54,250 nt of DNA from assembly GCA_023356605.1 (NCBI GenBank), contig JAKQYE010000008.1:1-54250 (forward strand), read 5' to 3'. The DNA is from Trichodesmium sp. MAG_R02. GTDB lineage: Bacteria; Cyanobacteriota; Cyanobacteriia; Cyanobacteriales; Microcoleaceae. This document shows positions 1-9,488 of this stretch, in pieces (position 1 is the first letter of the stretch; each line of letters begins with the position of its first letter). The position numbers and the translations under genes were made by a program. Under the pieces are notes generated by a model. That model saw nothing but the letters and a program-made list of their open reading frames with translations. It was not told the origin of the DNA and did no database searches.

Positions 1-295
1 AACCATCTAAACGTTCTGCTTCTTGAGCAAATAATTTCGCAGCTTTTTCCAAATTTTTAGTTCCTTGTGCTTGAGGAAAAAATTGTTTAATTACACAAAA
101 AGGCTTTGAAGGTTTATCTTCATCTACAGCTTGAAAAGTTCTACCAAAACCTCCTTGTCCGATTATTTTTAGAGGGCGATAACGTTCTCTTAATACTAAT
201 TTTTCACCACAGCTAGTACAGAATTTTGTTTGTGCTTGGTTAACTTGTAAACAGTCAGGATTTAAACATTGAGTCATTTCAATTTTTAGAGTCAT
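1..295 (-). CDS. Serine/threonine protein kinase, N-terminal part
   Basis: The 5' end of a gene that runs off the window start; about 98 codons are visible. Residues 10-30 hold two cysteine pairs (CLNPDC and CTSC), the small zinc ribbon found at the front of many cyanobacterial Hanks-type kinases. Next comes the glycine loop (IIGQGGFGRTF), and the VIKQF motif supplies the ATP-binding lysine. The rest of the kinase domain is outside the window. Two in-frame ATGs, at 295 and 277, are possible starts; family members often begin just before the first cysteine pair, so 277 is also plausible. The substrate cannot be told from this fragment. Confidence 0.88.
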   Translation of the reverse strand, partial: MTLKIEMTQCLNPDCLQVNQAQTKFCTSCGEKLVLRERYRPLKIIGQGGFGRTFQAVDEDKPSKPFCVIKQFFPQAQGTKNLEKAAKLFAQEAERLDG

Positions 296-721
296 TTTAA
301 TTTTTAGTTATAAAATTATGCAGATAAATTATATAAGATTTAAACTATCTATTATCTATAATTCTCACACAGCTTTACTCTAAACTTTTAAAGGTGTTGA
401 AACTTGCTGGGACTTACTGGAACTTGCTGGGACTTAGAAACCCGGTTTCTGGTAAAAACTGGGTTTCTTCCAAGTATCTTGTTGGTACCTTCAGTTAAAA
501 ATAACAAAATACCTCAAAAACTAATGCTACCAGAGGGTATCAAGCCTTAGAACCAAAAATACGAGAATATTAGTTCACCACCAGTTCAAACGAAGGTGGT
601 GGGACTTAGAAACCCGGTTTCTGGTAAAAACCGGGTTTCTTCTTTCGAGTCTCTTGTTGGTACCTTGTATACAACGTCCTTAACATTAATTCATATTTTC
701 CACCTAGAAATGAAACAGTTA
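296..721. repeat. Spacer with two copies of a hairpin repeat
   Basis: No gene is seen. Two copies of a roughly 65-bp repeat lie at about 430-490 and 600-665. Each has the inverted pair GAAACCCGG / CCGGGTTTC around a short loop and ends in CTTGTTGGTACCTT. The first copy has one weakened pair (CTGGG). The same GAAACCCGG / CCGGGTTTC core recurs at 12.2 and 53.2 kb inside another repeat family. The second copy lies just beyond the nadC stop and could act as a transcript-end hairpin, but no T-run follows it. Confidence 0.6.
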
Positions 722-1591
722 TTAAACTGCTTTTGTTATTTTCATACTTAAATCTAACCAAGTTGACCGAGTAATAGGCGCGCTAGTAGAAATATAATCA
801 ACTCCCGTTTCCGCAACATTTCTAATAGTTTCCAGAGTAATATTTCCCGACGCTTCAATTTTAATTCGACTATTATTTTGCCGAATCATTTTAACTGCTT
901 GCTCCATCACTTCAACAGACATATTATCAAGCATAATAATATCTGCTTGATGCTCCAAAGCAGTCTCAACCTCCACTAATGTTTCTGTCTCTACTTCAAT
1001 AGTCAAAGGATAAGGTATCCTTTCTCTGACCTTAGCGATCGCTTCTCCAATACCTCCAGCAGCAGCAATATGATTATCTTTAATCATCACCCCATCATCC
1101 AGACCCATCCGATGATTTTTGGCCCCACCAACTTGAGTAGCATATTTTTCCAAAATTCTCAGACCAGGTGTTGTTTTCCGAGTATCAACCAACTGTACTG
1201 CCAGATCAGCAATTTTCTCTACATATCTACGAGTCATAGTTGCTATCCCACTCAGACGCATACCCAAATTTAAGGCCACTCTTTCTCCAGTCAGTAAACT
1301 ATCTAAAGGCCCATCTAACTTAGCAACTATAGTTCCCTTTTCACACCATTCTCCCTCAGCAACAGTAGGTAAAAAGTTTACCTGCTCGTTTAGAAGTTGA
1401 AATACCCTAGCCGCTATAGGCAAACCTGTAATAACCCCAGCCTCCTTTATTAACCAATGGCCCCCTCCTACAATTACCTCATCTCCTAGTAAAAGGCCAG
1501 AAGTTGTGCGATCGCCCCTACCAATATCTTCTAGCAACCAATCTTCTAACAAATTGTCTAATATTATTTTTGGAGGTATAACCCCTTTCAT
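722..1591 (-). CDS. nadC: Nicotinate-nucleotide pyrophosphorylase (carboxylating)
   Basis: Quinolinate phosphoribosyltransferase: converts quinolinate and PRPP to nicotinate mononucleotide, CO2 and pyrophosphate in de novo NAD synthesis in the cytosol. The 289 residues match the usual family length. Recognisable blocks are the N-terminal LLEDIGRGDRTT, the central DTRKTTPGLR with substrate-binding Arg/Lys, GGAKNHRMGLDDGVMIKDNH, and the C-terminal IEASGNITLE and ISTSAPITRS phosphate-binding segments. All key motifs are present, so the gene looks functional. No nadA or nadB is nearby; it appears to stand alone. Confidence 0.96.
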   Translation of the reverse strand: MKGVIPPKIILDNLLEDWLLEDIGRGDRTTSGLLLGDEVIVGGGHWLIKEAGVITGLPIAARVFQLLNEQVNFLPTVAEGEWCEKGTIVAKLDGPLDSLLTGERVALNLGMRLSGIATMTRRYVEKIADLAVQLVDTRKTTPGLRILEKYATQVGGAKNHRMGLDDGVMIKDNHIAAAGGIGEAIAKVRERIPYPLTIEVETETLVEVETALEHQADIIMLDNMSVEVMEQAVKMIRQNNSRIKIEASGNITLETIRNVAETGVDYISTSAPITRSTWLDLSMKITKAV

Positions 1592-1960
1592 AGTTTCACC
1601 TGTTCGTGTAAGTCCTCTTTTTCCTATACAATTATCATTATTTTATACACTGCACTACTACTTCAATATTTACTATAAAAAAGGTTTTCCATTCTTCTTT
1701 GAAATGACTATAAATAGGGCTTGCTGAAAAAGTCTTTTTCAGGAGTAGGGAACCTACCCCTAACCTAACCCAAGATGAGAAGTAGGGACGACTTTATACA
1801 AAGTCCCTACAGAGGAACAGGGAATTAGTAGAAGAAGTAGTCCGATATCTTTGTACCTTTATTTTCTGTCTAGGGAGCGCCTAAAACACTAACTTTTGAG
1901 CTCTCAAGGCTGCAAAAATGAGAAATCTTGCCAAAGTCCCCTTTAATAGACTGACCAAAA
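1592..1960. repeat. Spacer with IS-end-like repeat
   Basis: No gene is seen. About 1671-1714 is half of the 94-bp palindromic repeat found complete near 29.8, 30.5, 34.9 and 52.7 kb. From 1716 a segment starting AGGGCTTGCTGA runs to about 1905; it shares stretches such as CTACAGAGGAACAGG and GTAGTCCGATAT with 11.99-12.12 kb, and its first bases recur at 29.64 kb and, inverted, at 12.31 kb. This looks like the remains of an insertion sequence or a non-autonomous derivative; no transposase is left. Confidence 0.45.
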
Positions 1961-1998
1961 AGCGAAGGTTCTCTCGTGTTGTTGAGAGAACCTTCGCT
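1961..1998 (-). terminator. Rho-independent terminator of the 5S rRNA gene
   Basis: A perfect 15-bp inverted repeat (arms 1961-1975 and 1984-1998, starting AGCGAAGGTT) with an 8-base loop. Read on the minus strand it comes about 9 bases after the 5S 3' end and is followed by TTTT. This is a classic intrinsic terminator ending the 5S transcript. Confidence 0.85.
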
Positions 1999-2006
1999 TA
2001 TATCTT

Positions 2007-2124
2007 ACCCGGCATCGTGCTATTTTACCAGGCAGCTACCCGCCAAGTATCTTCGCCACCCTAGAGTTTCACTTCCGAGTTCGGGATGGATCGGAGTGGT
2101 TCCACTACGTCATAGACACCAGGA
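2007..2124 (-). rRNA. rrf: 5S ribosomal RNA, standing alone
   Basis: On the minus strand the sequence starts TCCTGGTGTCTATG, contains the conserved loop CATCCCGAACTCGGAAGTG, and ends near GCACGATGCCGGG, giving about 118 nt. The two ends pair (CCTGGUGU with AUGCCGGG, including G-U pairs), forming helix I. The usual bacterial order puts 23S directly upstream, but on this strand the upstream 247 bp lead to a protein gene (2372-2791), so no 23S or 16S is attached. It has its own terminator and a possible own promoter. Exact ends could be off by a base or two. Confidence 0.9.
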
Positions 2125-2146
2125 AAAGCCATTAAATAGTTAGTTA

Positions 2147-2178
2147 ATTATATTTGCTCCTAACTCTCAAGTTGTCAA
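2147..2178 (-). promoter_or_regulatory. Possible promoter for the lone 5S gene
   Basis: On the minus strand TTGACA (2173-2178) and TATAAT (2147-2152) are perfect sigma-70 hexamers ahead of the 5S gene. The spacing is 20 bp, longer than the usual 17, which weakens the call. The predicted start would lie 15-20 bases before the mature 5S end. Confidence 0.45.
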
Positions 2179-2371
2179 GAGCTTTTCTTTTCCTTATGTA
2201 TATAACTATAGATACTTTTTTCAGAAATGTCAACCCCCTAAGAAAATTTTTTTTTCCGTCCGATACTTTCAATTCCAAGAGGCCATTTTTCCTCAACTAA
2301 CTAACCTAAAAGCCTCCACCTACAAATCATCCAGATATTCGTGGCCAAAATCCCTGTCTAGTCTTCCTTTT

Positions 2372-2791
2372 TCACTGAATTTTACCTTTTCTCTCAAACC
2401 ATTTAACAACCTGTGGTACTGTTAAATCCTGAAGTGCTACGGCAGATTCTTGAGCAATCTGCTTTAAAGGAGATAAGGAGGCCATCACCAATTTAGTAAA
2501 AAAGTTCTCAAAATCAGCATCTAGATCTGAATTTTGCTTTAGATTTTCATCGTTTTTTACCCAGGTTTTTACCTTTTCAGCAGGTATTTGCTCTAGAGTC
2601 AAATCTGTTTCCCTTGCTATTTGCCTTAAACATCTGAGAGAATAAATGGCCAATCGTGTTGAAAATTTATCCTTGGAAGTTAGGAGGGCTCCATCAACCT
2701 GAGCAGACTCGTCTGGTGTTAAAAATTCCATAGATAGTTGCATATTAACCTTCGATTTGATATTTTTTTGCCTACGAGAAAGGTGACTCAT
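2372..2791 (-). CDS. Conserved hypothetical protein with an internal duplication
   Basis: 139 residues, predicted soluble, no family name that I can give. The protein contains two related segments of about 45 residues, roughly 43-85 and 92-137. Each has the pattern (T)(R/K)L.....L..L(R/K)QIA.E(T/S)...L..(I/L)......(V)..W(V/F), visible as LRQIARETDLTLEQI and LKQIAQESAVALQDL. Each looks like a small helical unit. The N-terminus is basic (SRRQKNIKSK). It reads away from sufR with 140 bp between them, so it is probably an independent unit. Function unknown. Confidence 0.75.
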   Translation of the reverse strand: MSHLSRRQKNIKSKVNMQLSMEFLTPDESAQVDGALLTSKDKFSTRLAIYSLRCLRQIARETDLTLEQIPAEKVKTWVKNDENLKQNSDLDADFENFFTKLVMASLSPLKQIAQESAVALQDLTVPQVVKWFERKGKIQ

Positions 2792-2933
2792 AGCAGAACC
2801 AAGAAATCAGAGGCCAGAAGGCGAAAAATTCAATTCTTGCTGTGAATTTATTTGAAAATTGGAAAATATCCTAACAATAATGGCAAGTAGTATATGTAAT
2901 ATATGTAAGTTTTATAAGTACCTTTTGAAATTT

Positions 2934-3620
2934 TTATTTTCTAGTGATTAAATAACCACAACGATGTTCTCCATTAACAATCCAATGAGTTCTCTCCACA
3001 GTACAATCAGGTAGTACGGTACCAAACATTTCTAACTCATGGCCACAAATACTGGGAAAAGACTCGGCCACATTGGATATGGCACAGTTATTTTCTATCA
3101 GTATATAGCCTTCAACTTCCTCAAAAGTTGAATCACTTTTGAGTTTTGAATTTTGAGTTTTGATTTGTTGATCAGGATACCACTCTGCCATGTAACCCTC
3201 AGCTTTGCGAAGTTCTACCAAATGAGCCATACGCTCCTGTACTGAACCTGTTCCCAGTAGTTTGCGATAGTGCATTGCCTTACGTTGCCATTGTTTGTGC
3301 AGCACCTGGCTCATTTGCTCATATCCCATAGTTTCTGCCAAGGTATTCAGGAAAGAAACAGCGAACTGATCGTAACTGTGGGGAAAGCAGTTTCGTCCCT
3401 GAGTTGTCAGTTCATAAACATGTTGTGGCCTTCCCATTCCTGTTGCTACTGATTTATATCTAATTAGTCCCTCTCCTTCCAAGTCCTTCAAATGGCAACG
3501 TATAGCTTGGCGGCTAATTTCTAGCGACTTGGCTAATTCCAAGGCAGTAGCTCGAGTTTGCTGCATCAAATGTTGCAGGATTTCTTGTTTAGTTGAATTT
3601 TGTTGAGTCGTTTCCATCAT
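2934..3620 (-). CDS. sufR: SufR, iron-sulfur-sensing repressor of the suf operon
   Basis: DeoR/ArsR-like winged-helix regulator. In cyanobacteria SufR carries a [4Fe-4S] cluster and represses sufBCDS when cluster supply is adequate. Of the 228 residues, 12-65 form the helix-turn-helix (ATALELAKSLEISRQAIRCH). The C-terminal third has the cysteines expected for cluster ligation, in NNCAISN, SICGHE, LPDCTV and HRCGYL. It is divergent from sufB, and a matching operator lies between them (3811-3836). The linker near residues 155-165 (KTQNSKLKSD) is low-complexity. Start ATG 3620 follows a heptameric TATCAGT repeat; an ATG one codon later is also possible. Confidence 0.95.
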   Translation of the reverse strand: MMETTQQNSTKQEILQHLMQQTRATALELAKSLEISRQAIRCHLKDLEGEGLIRYKSVATGMGRPQHVYELTTQGRNCFPHSYDQFAVSFLNTLAETMGYEQMSQVLHKQWQRKAMHYRKLLGTGSVQERMAHLVELRKAEGYMAEWYPDQQIKTQNSKLKSDSTFEEVEGYILIENNCAISNVAESFPSICGHELEMFGTVLPDCTVERTHWIVNGEHRCGYLITRK

Positions 3621-3655
3621 TATCAGTTATCAGTTATCAGTGATCAGTTATCGGT
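3621..3655. repeat. Short TATCAGT heptamer repeat
   Basis: About four imperfect copies of the 7-bp unit TATCAGT lie immediately before the sufR start codon. The same unit occurs near 8.15 kb and in a long run at 47.6-47.86 kb. Confidence 0.6.
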
Positions 3656-3772
3656 ACCGACGACTTTTGCGGGAAGCTTAAAATACTGAATCGAATATTT
3701 TTTTCACTCCTTGCAAGGGCGGAATATCTGATTTTTTGGTTTTTTAGTAAAAAAAAATATTTTTACTAGACT

Positions 3773-3802
3773 TTGACAATGTCAGTATTGTTAATGTAAC
3801 AT
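3773..3802 (+). promoter_or_regulatory. Candidate suf operon promoter
   Basis: TTGACA at 3773-3778 is a perfect -35 hexamer; TAACAT at 3797-3802 is a weak -10 with 18-bp spacing. The SufR-type operator lies just downstream, where a bound repressor would block start-site clearance. The -10 is poor, so the exact element is uncertain. Confidence 0.45.
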
Positions 3803-3810
3803 GTAACAAA

Positions 3811-3836
3811 CTTAAGCAACAAATAAGTTGTTTAAG
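3811..3836. promoter_or_regulatory. SufR operator (CAAC-N6-GTTG palindrome)
   Basis: CAAC-AAATAA-GTTG at 3817-3830 matches the CAAC-N6-GTTG inverted repeat described for SufR in Synechocystis. The symmetry extends outwards to CTTAA and TTAAG at 3811-3815 and 3832-3836, giving a 26-bp palindrome. It lies 66 bp before the sufB ATG, between the two divergent genes, as expected for coupled control and autoregulation. Confidence 0.8.
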
Positions 3837-3902
3837 TAGCAAAGGCCACTAAAGCCACTGTAATTACTAATTGAAGTAAATATAACGTAGGAAATAAGTA
3901 CA

Positions 3903-5339
3903 ATGACTGCTAAAGTAACAACCTTAGTCAATCAACCTTATAAATATGGTTTCGTCACTAATATTGAATCAGACACTATTCCTCGTGGACTTAGCGAAGA
4001 CATAGTTCGTCTGATATCTGCTAAAAAGAATGAACCAGAATTCATGCTCAAATTTCGCCTCAAAGCATATCATAAGTGGTTACAGATGGAAGAACCAGTG
4101 TGGGCACATGTTGACTATCCAAAAATAGATTATCAGAATATTATTTACTATTCAGCGCCCAAATTTCAAGACAAAAAGGAAAGTCTAGATGAAGTGGACC
4201 CTACTTTGTTAGAAACTTTTGAGAAACTTGGCATTCCCCTCTCAGAACAGAAACGTCTAAGTAACGTTGCAGTTGATGCTGTATTTGATAGTGTTTCCGT
4301 TGCTACTACTTTTAAAGAAAACCTTGCTAAGGAAGGAGTAATTTTTTGTTCTATATCTGAAGCAGTACAAGAACATCCAGAATTAGTAGAAAAATACCTC
4401 GGTAGTGTTGTACCAGTGGCAGATAATTTTTTTGCTGCTCTTAACTCTGCCGTATTTAGCGATGGGTCTTTTATTTTTATACCTAAAGATGTAAAATGTC
4501 CCATGGATTTATCTACCTACTTTCGGATCAATAACGGTGAGTCTGGTCAGTTTGAGCGGACTTTAATAGTGGCAGAGTCGGGTAGTTCAGTAACGTATTT
4601 GGAAGGTTGCACCGCTCCGATGTTCGATACTAACCAGCTTCACGCTGCAGTAGTTGAACTTGTTACTCTCGATAATGCTGAAATTAAATATTCCACTGTG
4701 CAAAACTGGTTTGCTGGGGATGAAAATGGTAAAGGTGGTATTTATAATTTTGTGACTAAGCGCGGCTTGTGCAAAGGAGTAAATTCTAAAATTTCCTGGA
4801 CTCAGGTAGAAACTGGTTCGGCTATTACCTGGAAGTATCCTAGTTGTGTTTTGGTGGGTAACAACTCAGTGGGGGAATTTTATTCGGTTGCCTTAACTAA
4901 TAATAAACAGCAAGCAGATACGGGTACAAAAATGGTACATATTGGCAAAAATACTCGCAGTACAATTATTTCTAAAGGTATTTCTGCTGGGAACTCCGCT
5001 AATAGTTACCGTGGTTTAGTGAAAATGGGGCCGGGTGCAAAGGGAGCGCGGAATTATTCTCAATGTGATTCAATGTTAATAGGCGATCGCGCACAAGCAA
5101 ATACTTTTCCCTATATTCAAGTAAACAACAATACTGCTAAGGTTGAGCATGAAGCTTCTACTTCTAAAATTGGAGTTGACCAACTTTTCTATTTTACTCA
5201 AAGAGGAGTTTCTGCTGAGGATGCAGTCTCTATGATTATTAGTGGTTTCTGTAAGGATGTCTTTAATGAATTACCTATGGAATTTGCTGCCGAAGCTGAT
5301 AAGTTATTGAGTTTGAAATTAGAAGGTACGGTAGGTTGA
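3903..5339 (+). CDS. sufB: Fe-S cluster assembly scaffold protein SufB
   Basis: Core subunit of the SufBC2D scaffold on which Fe-S clusters are built; accepts sulfur mobilised by SufS. The 478 residues are the normal cyanobacterial length. Seen in the sequence: the N-terminal [20 protein letters not shown], the beta-helix region with the conserved [10 protein letters not shown] cysteine segment, and the C-terminal [11 protein letters not shown] / LFYFTQRGV block shared with SufD. First gene of the suf cluster behind the SufR operator; the ATG at 3903 follows CGTAGGAAATAAGTACA, with AGGA as a reasonable ribosome site. About 250 bp separate it from sufC. Confidence 0.97.
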   Translation: MTAKVTTLVNQPYKYGFVTNIESDTIPRGLSEDIVRLISAKKNEPEFMLKFRLKAYHKWLQMEEPVWAHVDYPKIDYQNIIYYSAPKFQDKKESLDEVDPTLLETFEKLGIPLSEQKRLSNVAVDAVFDSVSVATTFKENLAKEGVIFCSISEAVQEHPELVEKYLGSVVPVADNFFAALNSAVFSDGSFIFIPKDVKCPMDLSTYFRINNGESGQFERTLIVAESGSSVTYLEGCTAPMFDTNQLHAAVVELVTLDNAEIKYSTVQNWFAGDENGKGGIYNFVTKRGLCKGVNSKISWTQVETGSAITWKYPSCVLVGNNSVGEFYSVALTNNKQQADTGTKMVHIGKNTRSTIISKGISAGNSANSYRGLVKMGPGAKGARNYSQCDSMLIGDRAQANTFPYIQVNNNTAKVEHEASTSKIGVDQLFYFTQRGVSAEDAVSMIISGFCKDVFNELPMEFAAEADKLLSLKLEGTVG

Positions 5340-5587
5340 AGAAGGGGGTATTATTTACCCAAAAACCTTGTTTATCAACAAAATTTCCTAATACAAAAAA
5401 TATTGATTTTGTCATAAACTCGGTTCCTAATTTTGGGTGTGTAAGTCCTGAAGAAAATTAAATTTTACTCCCCAGTTGCCTTAACTATAGCAGTAATTAT
5501 TCCTGATTAGTTGCTGATAGTATAAGCTGACATCAGCTAGGAGTTAGTTACTTAATGAAAATTATTCATAACTATTCAGAGGTAAAT

Positions 5588-6370
5588 ATGATTAAAGAAA
5601 ATAGTGAAATAATTTTATCTGTTAAAAACTTAACAGCTAATGTAGAAGGTAAAGAGATTCTCAAAGGCTTGAATCTAGAAATAAAAGCGGGAGAAATTCA
5701 TGCCATTATGGGTCCAAATGGTTCCGGAAAAAGTACATTTTCTAAAGTATTGGCAGGTCATCCTGCCTACGAAGTTACAGGTGGAGAAGTAACTTTTTTA
5801 GGGAAAAATTTATTAGAGATGGAACCAGAAGAACGGTCATTGAATGGAGTTTTTTTGGCCTTTCAATATCCTCTAGAAATTCCTGGAGTGAGCAACTTAG
5901 ACTTTTTGCGAGTTGCTTATAATACGAAACGAAAATATCAAGGCTTAGAAGAATTAGATGCCTTTGATTTTGATGATTTGGTACAAGATAAATTAGATAT
6001 TGTTAAGATGAAGCCAGAGTTTTTAGACCGGAGCGTAAATGAAGGTTTTTCTGGAGGGGAAAAGAAACGAAATGAAATATTGCAAATGGCATTGTTAGAA
6101 CCCAAATTAGGAATTTTAGATGAGACAGATTCAGGGTTAGATATTGACGCTTTGAGAATAGTAGCAAATGGAGTAAATAAATTAGCAAATGAATCAAATT
6201 CTCTGTTAGTAATTACTCACTATCAACGTTTATTGAATTATATTGTGCCAGATTTTGTTCACGTCACAGAAGGTGGTAGAATTATTAAAACCGGTACAAA
6301 AGAACTAGCATTAGAACTAGAAGAAAAAGGTTACGATGATGTAGTTGAAGCAGCAAAAGTAGGGGTGTAA
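5588..6370 (+). CDS. sufC: Fe-S cluster assembly ATPase SufC
   Basis: ABC-type ATPase that drives conformational change in SufBC2D. It has Walker A (GPNGSGKST), the signature SGGEKKRNE, the SufC-typical Walker [10 protein letters not shown] and the switch histidine in VITHYQRL. I chose ATG 5588 (MIKENSE, 260 residues): it follows AGAGGT and matches the usual N-terminus. An in-frame ATG at 5555 would add 11 residues ([11 protein letters not shown]) not typical of the family. Only 5 bp separate its stop from sufD, so the two are co-transcribed. Confidence 0.95.
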   Translation: MIKENSEIILSVKNLTANVEGKEILKGLNLEIKAGEIHAIMGPNGSGKSTFSKVLAGHPAYEVTGGEVTFLGKNLLEMEPEERSLNGVFLAFQYPLEIPGVSNLDFLRVAYNTKRKYQGLEELDAFDFDDLVQDKLDIVKMKPEFLDRSVNEGFSGGEKKRNEILQMALLEPKLGILDETDSGLDIDALRIVANGVNKLANESNSLLVITHYQRLLNYIVPDFVHVTEGGRIIKTGTKELALELEEKGYDDVVEAAKVGV

Positions 6371-6375
6371 GAAGT

Positions 6376-7737
6376 ATGCAAATGTTCCTAAAACCAGAGG
6401 TCTCTTATTTAGAGAAATTACTTGATGAGTCTTGTAAAGCAGTTTCCTCAACTGTACCGCCTGGGTTTCCTCTAGATGCCAAGATGGCAGCTTCGTTACA
6501 ACAACTACGCCATCGCGCAGAGACTAGGGTGCGGGGGTTGAGTATCCCTACTAAGAGAGATGAGGAATGGCGCTTTACTAATCTATCTTCAATAATGAAG
6601 CTAGGTTTCCAAGCAGCTCCTCCAGTAGACTTGGATGTTTTGAATATGGCTCCATTTATTTTGCCAGAAGTAGCAGACAGTCGCTTGGTGTTTATTAATG
6701 GGGTATTTGCACCTCAGTTATCGTCTGTGACAGGTATAGCAAATCAGGCATTTGTGGGTAACCTGGGGCAGTTGCCCCTGGAATATCAAAAGCGAGTTTA
6801 CAATTATTTGGCGAAACAACCAGGGAGTGAAGAAGTATTTACTTCCTTAAATACTGCTGGTTTAACTGATGCAGCAGTAGTATGGTTGCCAAAAAATAAA
6901 ATGGTGGAAAAACCAATACATTTATTATTTATTGCTACTCAAGCGGGAGTTCCCATATTGACTCAGGGTCGTTGTTTAGTAGTGGCAGAAAGTAATAGTA
7001 GTGCAGAAATAGTTGAGCATTGGGTGACAGGAGAAATAGTTTGTCCAGAAGCACTAACTTCTCATGCTTATTTGATGAATACTGTCACAGAAATATGGGT
7101 AGAGGAAAATGCAGAAATTCATCATTCTAGGGTGCAACGAGATGCAGGAGCAGCATTTCATATTGGCAAAACAGCGATCGCTCAAGCTAAAAATAGTCGC
7201 TATACCTGTAATGCTATTCATCTAGGAGGAAGGTTATCTCGTCACAACTTAGAAGTCGCTCAAATGGGTGAGGGAACCGAAACAAATCTTTATGGTTTGG
7301 CACTTGTTGGCAATGAGCAAGAAACAGATACTCACAGCACTATAACTTTGAACCATCCTAATGGTATGACTGACCAACTTTATAAGTGCATTGTTGATGA
7401 CAAGGCACATTCTGTATTTAATGGGAAAATCTATGTTTCTCAAACTGCCCAGTTGACGAATGCTGCTCAATTAAATCGTAATTTGTTGCTTTCTTCTGGA
7501 GGGAGAGTTGATACAAAACCTCAGTTAGAAATTATTGCTGATAATGTTCAATGTTCTCATGGGGCAACTGTTAGCCAGTTAAATGATGATGAGGTATTTT
7601 ATTTACAAAGTCGAGGCTTGAGTGAAGAGGCGAGTCGCAATTTATTAATTGATGCTTTTGCTGCAGAAATTATTAACAAGTTGCCTTTACCTTCTTTGCA
7701 ACATATTTTAAAGCAGTGTGTCGCTTGCAAAGTTTAA
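6376..7737 (+). CDS. sufD: Fe-S cluster assembly protein SufD
   Basis: SufB paralogue and third subunit of the SufBC2D scaffold. 453 residues. The N-terminal region has the DEEWRFTNLSS motif characteristic of SufD. The core beta-helix carries the family segment HHSRVQRDAGAAFHIG, and the C-terminus has CSHGATVSQL / VFYLQSRGLSEEASRNLL, where the SufB/SufD interface histidine sits. It starts 5 bp after sufC and so is translated from the same message. The next suf gene, sufS, is not directly adjacent: a 454-bp spacer with repeats follows. Confidence 0.96.
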   Translation: MQMFLKPEVSYLEKLLDESCKAVSSTVPPGFPLDAKMAASLQQLRHRAETRVRGLSIPTKRDEEWRFTNLSSIMKLGFQAAPPVDLDVLNMAPFILPEVADSRLVFINGVFAPQLSSVTGIANQAFVGNLGQLPLEYQKRVYNYLAKQPGSEEVFTSLNTAGLTDAAVVWLPKNKMVEKPIHLLFIATQAGVPILTQGRCLVVAESNSSAEIVEHWVTGEIVCPEALTSHAYLMNTVTEIWVEENAEIHHSRVQRDAGAAFHIGKTAIAQAKNSRYTCNAIHLGGRLSRHNLEVAQMGEGTETNLYGLALVGNEQETDTHSTITLNHPNGMTDQLYKCIVDDKAHSVFNGKIYVSQTAQLTNAAQLNRNLLLSSGGRVDTKPQLEIIADNVQCSHGATVSQLNDDEVFYLQSRGLSEEASRNLLIDAFAAEIINKLPLPSLQHILKQCVACKV

Positions 7738-7835
7738 AATAAGGAAAAAGAAAGAAGGTGAGATTAAAAGTTGATTTAGATTTAGAGTAGATCCTAAGTA
7801 TATGAGGTACAAATATTAAAGAGCAGATCTCTAAT

Positions 7836-7852
7836 GCGGGTATCTTACCCGC
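7836..7852. terminator. Small hairpin after sufD
   Basis: GCGGGTA / TACCCGC, a 7-bp perfect stem with a 3-base loop, about 100 bp after the sufD stop. No clear T-run follows, so it may be a weak or processing hairpin within the sufD-sufS spacer rather than a full terminator. Confidence 0.3.
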
Positions 7853-8003
7853 GACAGTAATACCCACCTAAAAATAAAAAGAAAAACTGACAAAAATCAC
7901 TAATAAACAGGTTCTCAAGGTTTTCCTCTAAAGGGGGTAAAAGAGGAAAATTTAGATTATCTGGCCTGCTTATTCGGTGGAGTTCTTTATCACTAATTTT
8001 CGG

Positions 8004-8180
8004 GTCTCCCTATTCTTGGAAGTACTGGTAATTAAATTTCTAGTCTCCCTATTATTGGGAGTACTGATAACTGGTAATTGATTTTCTGCTATCCCTATTT
8101 CTGGAGGTACTAATAACTGATAATTGATTTTATAGTATCCCTATTACTGAAGGTACTGATAACTGATAATTTATAACTGA
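8004..8180 (+). repeat. Four tandem 46-bp repeats before sufS
   Basis: Four degenerate copies begin near 8004, 8043, 8089 and 8135. Each has the core (T)CCCTATT......GGAGTACTGATAACTG followed by an AT-rich tail; the first copy is about 39 bp and the others 46. The last copy runs into GATAACTGA heptamer-like repeats ending 12 bp from the sufS start codon. They lie in the sufS leader, where they could influence expression, but no function is shown. Confidence 0.75.
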
Positions 8181-8191
8181 TAACTGAAAAA

Positions 8192-9454
8192 ATGACTATT
8201 ATTCAAGAAAGAACTTTGGCAGAAAAATTACGTACAGATTTTCCGATTTTAAATCAGGAAATAAATGGCGAACCACTTGTTTATTTAGATAATGCTGCTA
8301 CTTCCCAAAAACCATTAGCAGTTATTAATTCTTGGCAGGAATATTACCTTAAATATAATTCTAATGTGCATCGGGGTATTCATACTTTAAGCTCAAAGGC
8401 AACAGATGCTTATGAGGGGGCAAGAGATAAAGTAGCTGCTTTTATTAATGCAGCATCTCGGAATGAAATTATTTATACTCGAAATGCTAGCGAGGCAGTT
8501 AATTTAGTTTCTTATTCTTGGGGTTTAAATAATCTTAAATCAGGAGACGAAATAATTGTCTCTGTTATGGAACATCATAGTAATTTTGTTCCCTGGCAAA
8601 TAATTGCTCAAAAAACTGGGGCAGTTTTGAAATTTGTTGAATTAAATGAAACTGAAGAATTTAATTTAGAGCAATATAAAACTTTAGTTTCAGACAAAAC
8701 AAAGTTAGTAGCAGTCGCCCATGTTTCTAATGTTTTAGGTTGTATTAATCCAGTCAAAGAAATCTGTTCAATTGCTCATAAAAATGGGGCTAAGGTATTA
8801 ATAGATGCTTGCCAAAGTGTACCTCATTGCGTGGTAGATGTGCAGGAAATAGATTGTGATTGGTTAGTAGCTTCCGGTCATAAAATGTACGCTCCAACTG
8901 GTATTGGTTTTTTGTATGGAAAATTGGAATTACTGAAAGAAATGCCACCATTTTTAGGAGGTGGTGAAATGATTTCTGAGGTATTTATTGACCATTCCAC
9001 TTATGCCGAATTACCTCATAAATTTGAAGCAGGAACACCAGCGATAGGAGAAGCGATCGCTCTCGGTGCAGCGGTAGATTATCTGACAAATATAGGTATG
9101 GAAAAAATTCATAATTACGAAACAGAATTAACCACCTATTTATTTGATAAACTAGGTCAGATTCCCCAAGTTACTATTTATGGGCCTCAACCAAATATTT
9201 ATGGGGAAGGTAGAGCAGCATTAGCATCTTTTACAGTAGAAACTCTTCATCCTAATGATTTATCAACAATGTTAGATGAAGCCGGGATAGCTATTCGTTC
9301 TGGTCATCATTGCGCTCAACCTTTACATCAATATCTAAAGGTTTCATCAACAGCAAGAGTAAGTTTATCTTTCTATAATACTCGTGATGATATTGATATT
9401 TTTGTTGTAGCCTTGAAAGATACGATTGAATTTTTTGCTAGTATTATGGGTTGA
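8192..9454 (+). CDS. sufS: Cysteine desulfurase SufS
   Basis: Class V aminotransferase-fold PLP enzyme that takes sulfur from cysteine as a persulfide and passes it to the SUF scaffold. 420 residues, full length. Motifs: [10 protein letters not shown] (PLP-stacking His), DACQSVPH with the PLP-binding Asp, [13 protein letters not shown] with the Schiff-base lysine, and [12 protein letters not shown] with the catalytic cysteine. It follows sufD in the usual cyanobacterial order but is separated from it by 454 bp of repeats, so it may have its own promoter. No strong ribosome site precedes the ATG (CTGATAACTGAAAAA). Confidence 0.96.
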   Translation: MTIIQERTLAEKLRTDFPILNQEINGEPLVYLDNAATSQKPLAVINSWQEYYLKYNSNVHRGIHTLSSKATDAYEGARDKVAAFINAASRNEIIYTRNASEAVNLVSYSWGLNNLKSGDEIIVSVMEHHSNFVPWQIIAQKTGAVLKFVELNETEEFNLEQYKTLVSDKTKLVAVAHVSNVLGCINPVKEICSIAHKNGAKVLIDACQSVPHCVVDVQEIDCDWLVASGHKMYAPTGIGFLYGKLELLKEMPPFLGGGEMISEVFIDHSTYAELPHKFEAGTPAIGEAIALGAAVDYLTNIGMEKIHNYETELTTYLFDKLGQIPQVTIYGPQPNIYGEGRAALASFTVETLHPNDLSTMLDEAGIAIRSGHHCAQPLHQYLKVSSTARVSLSFYNTRDDIDIFVVALKDTIEFFASIMG

Positions 9455-9488
9455 AAGAAAGATTGAGCAAATCACCTATTTATGATAC

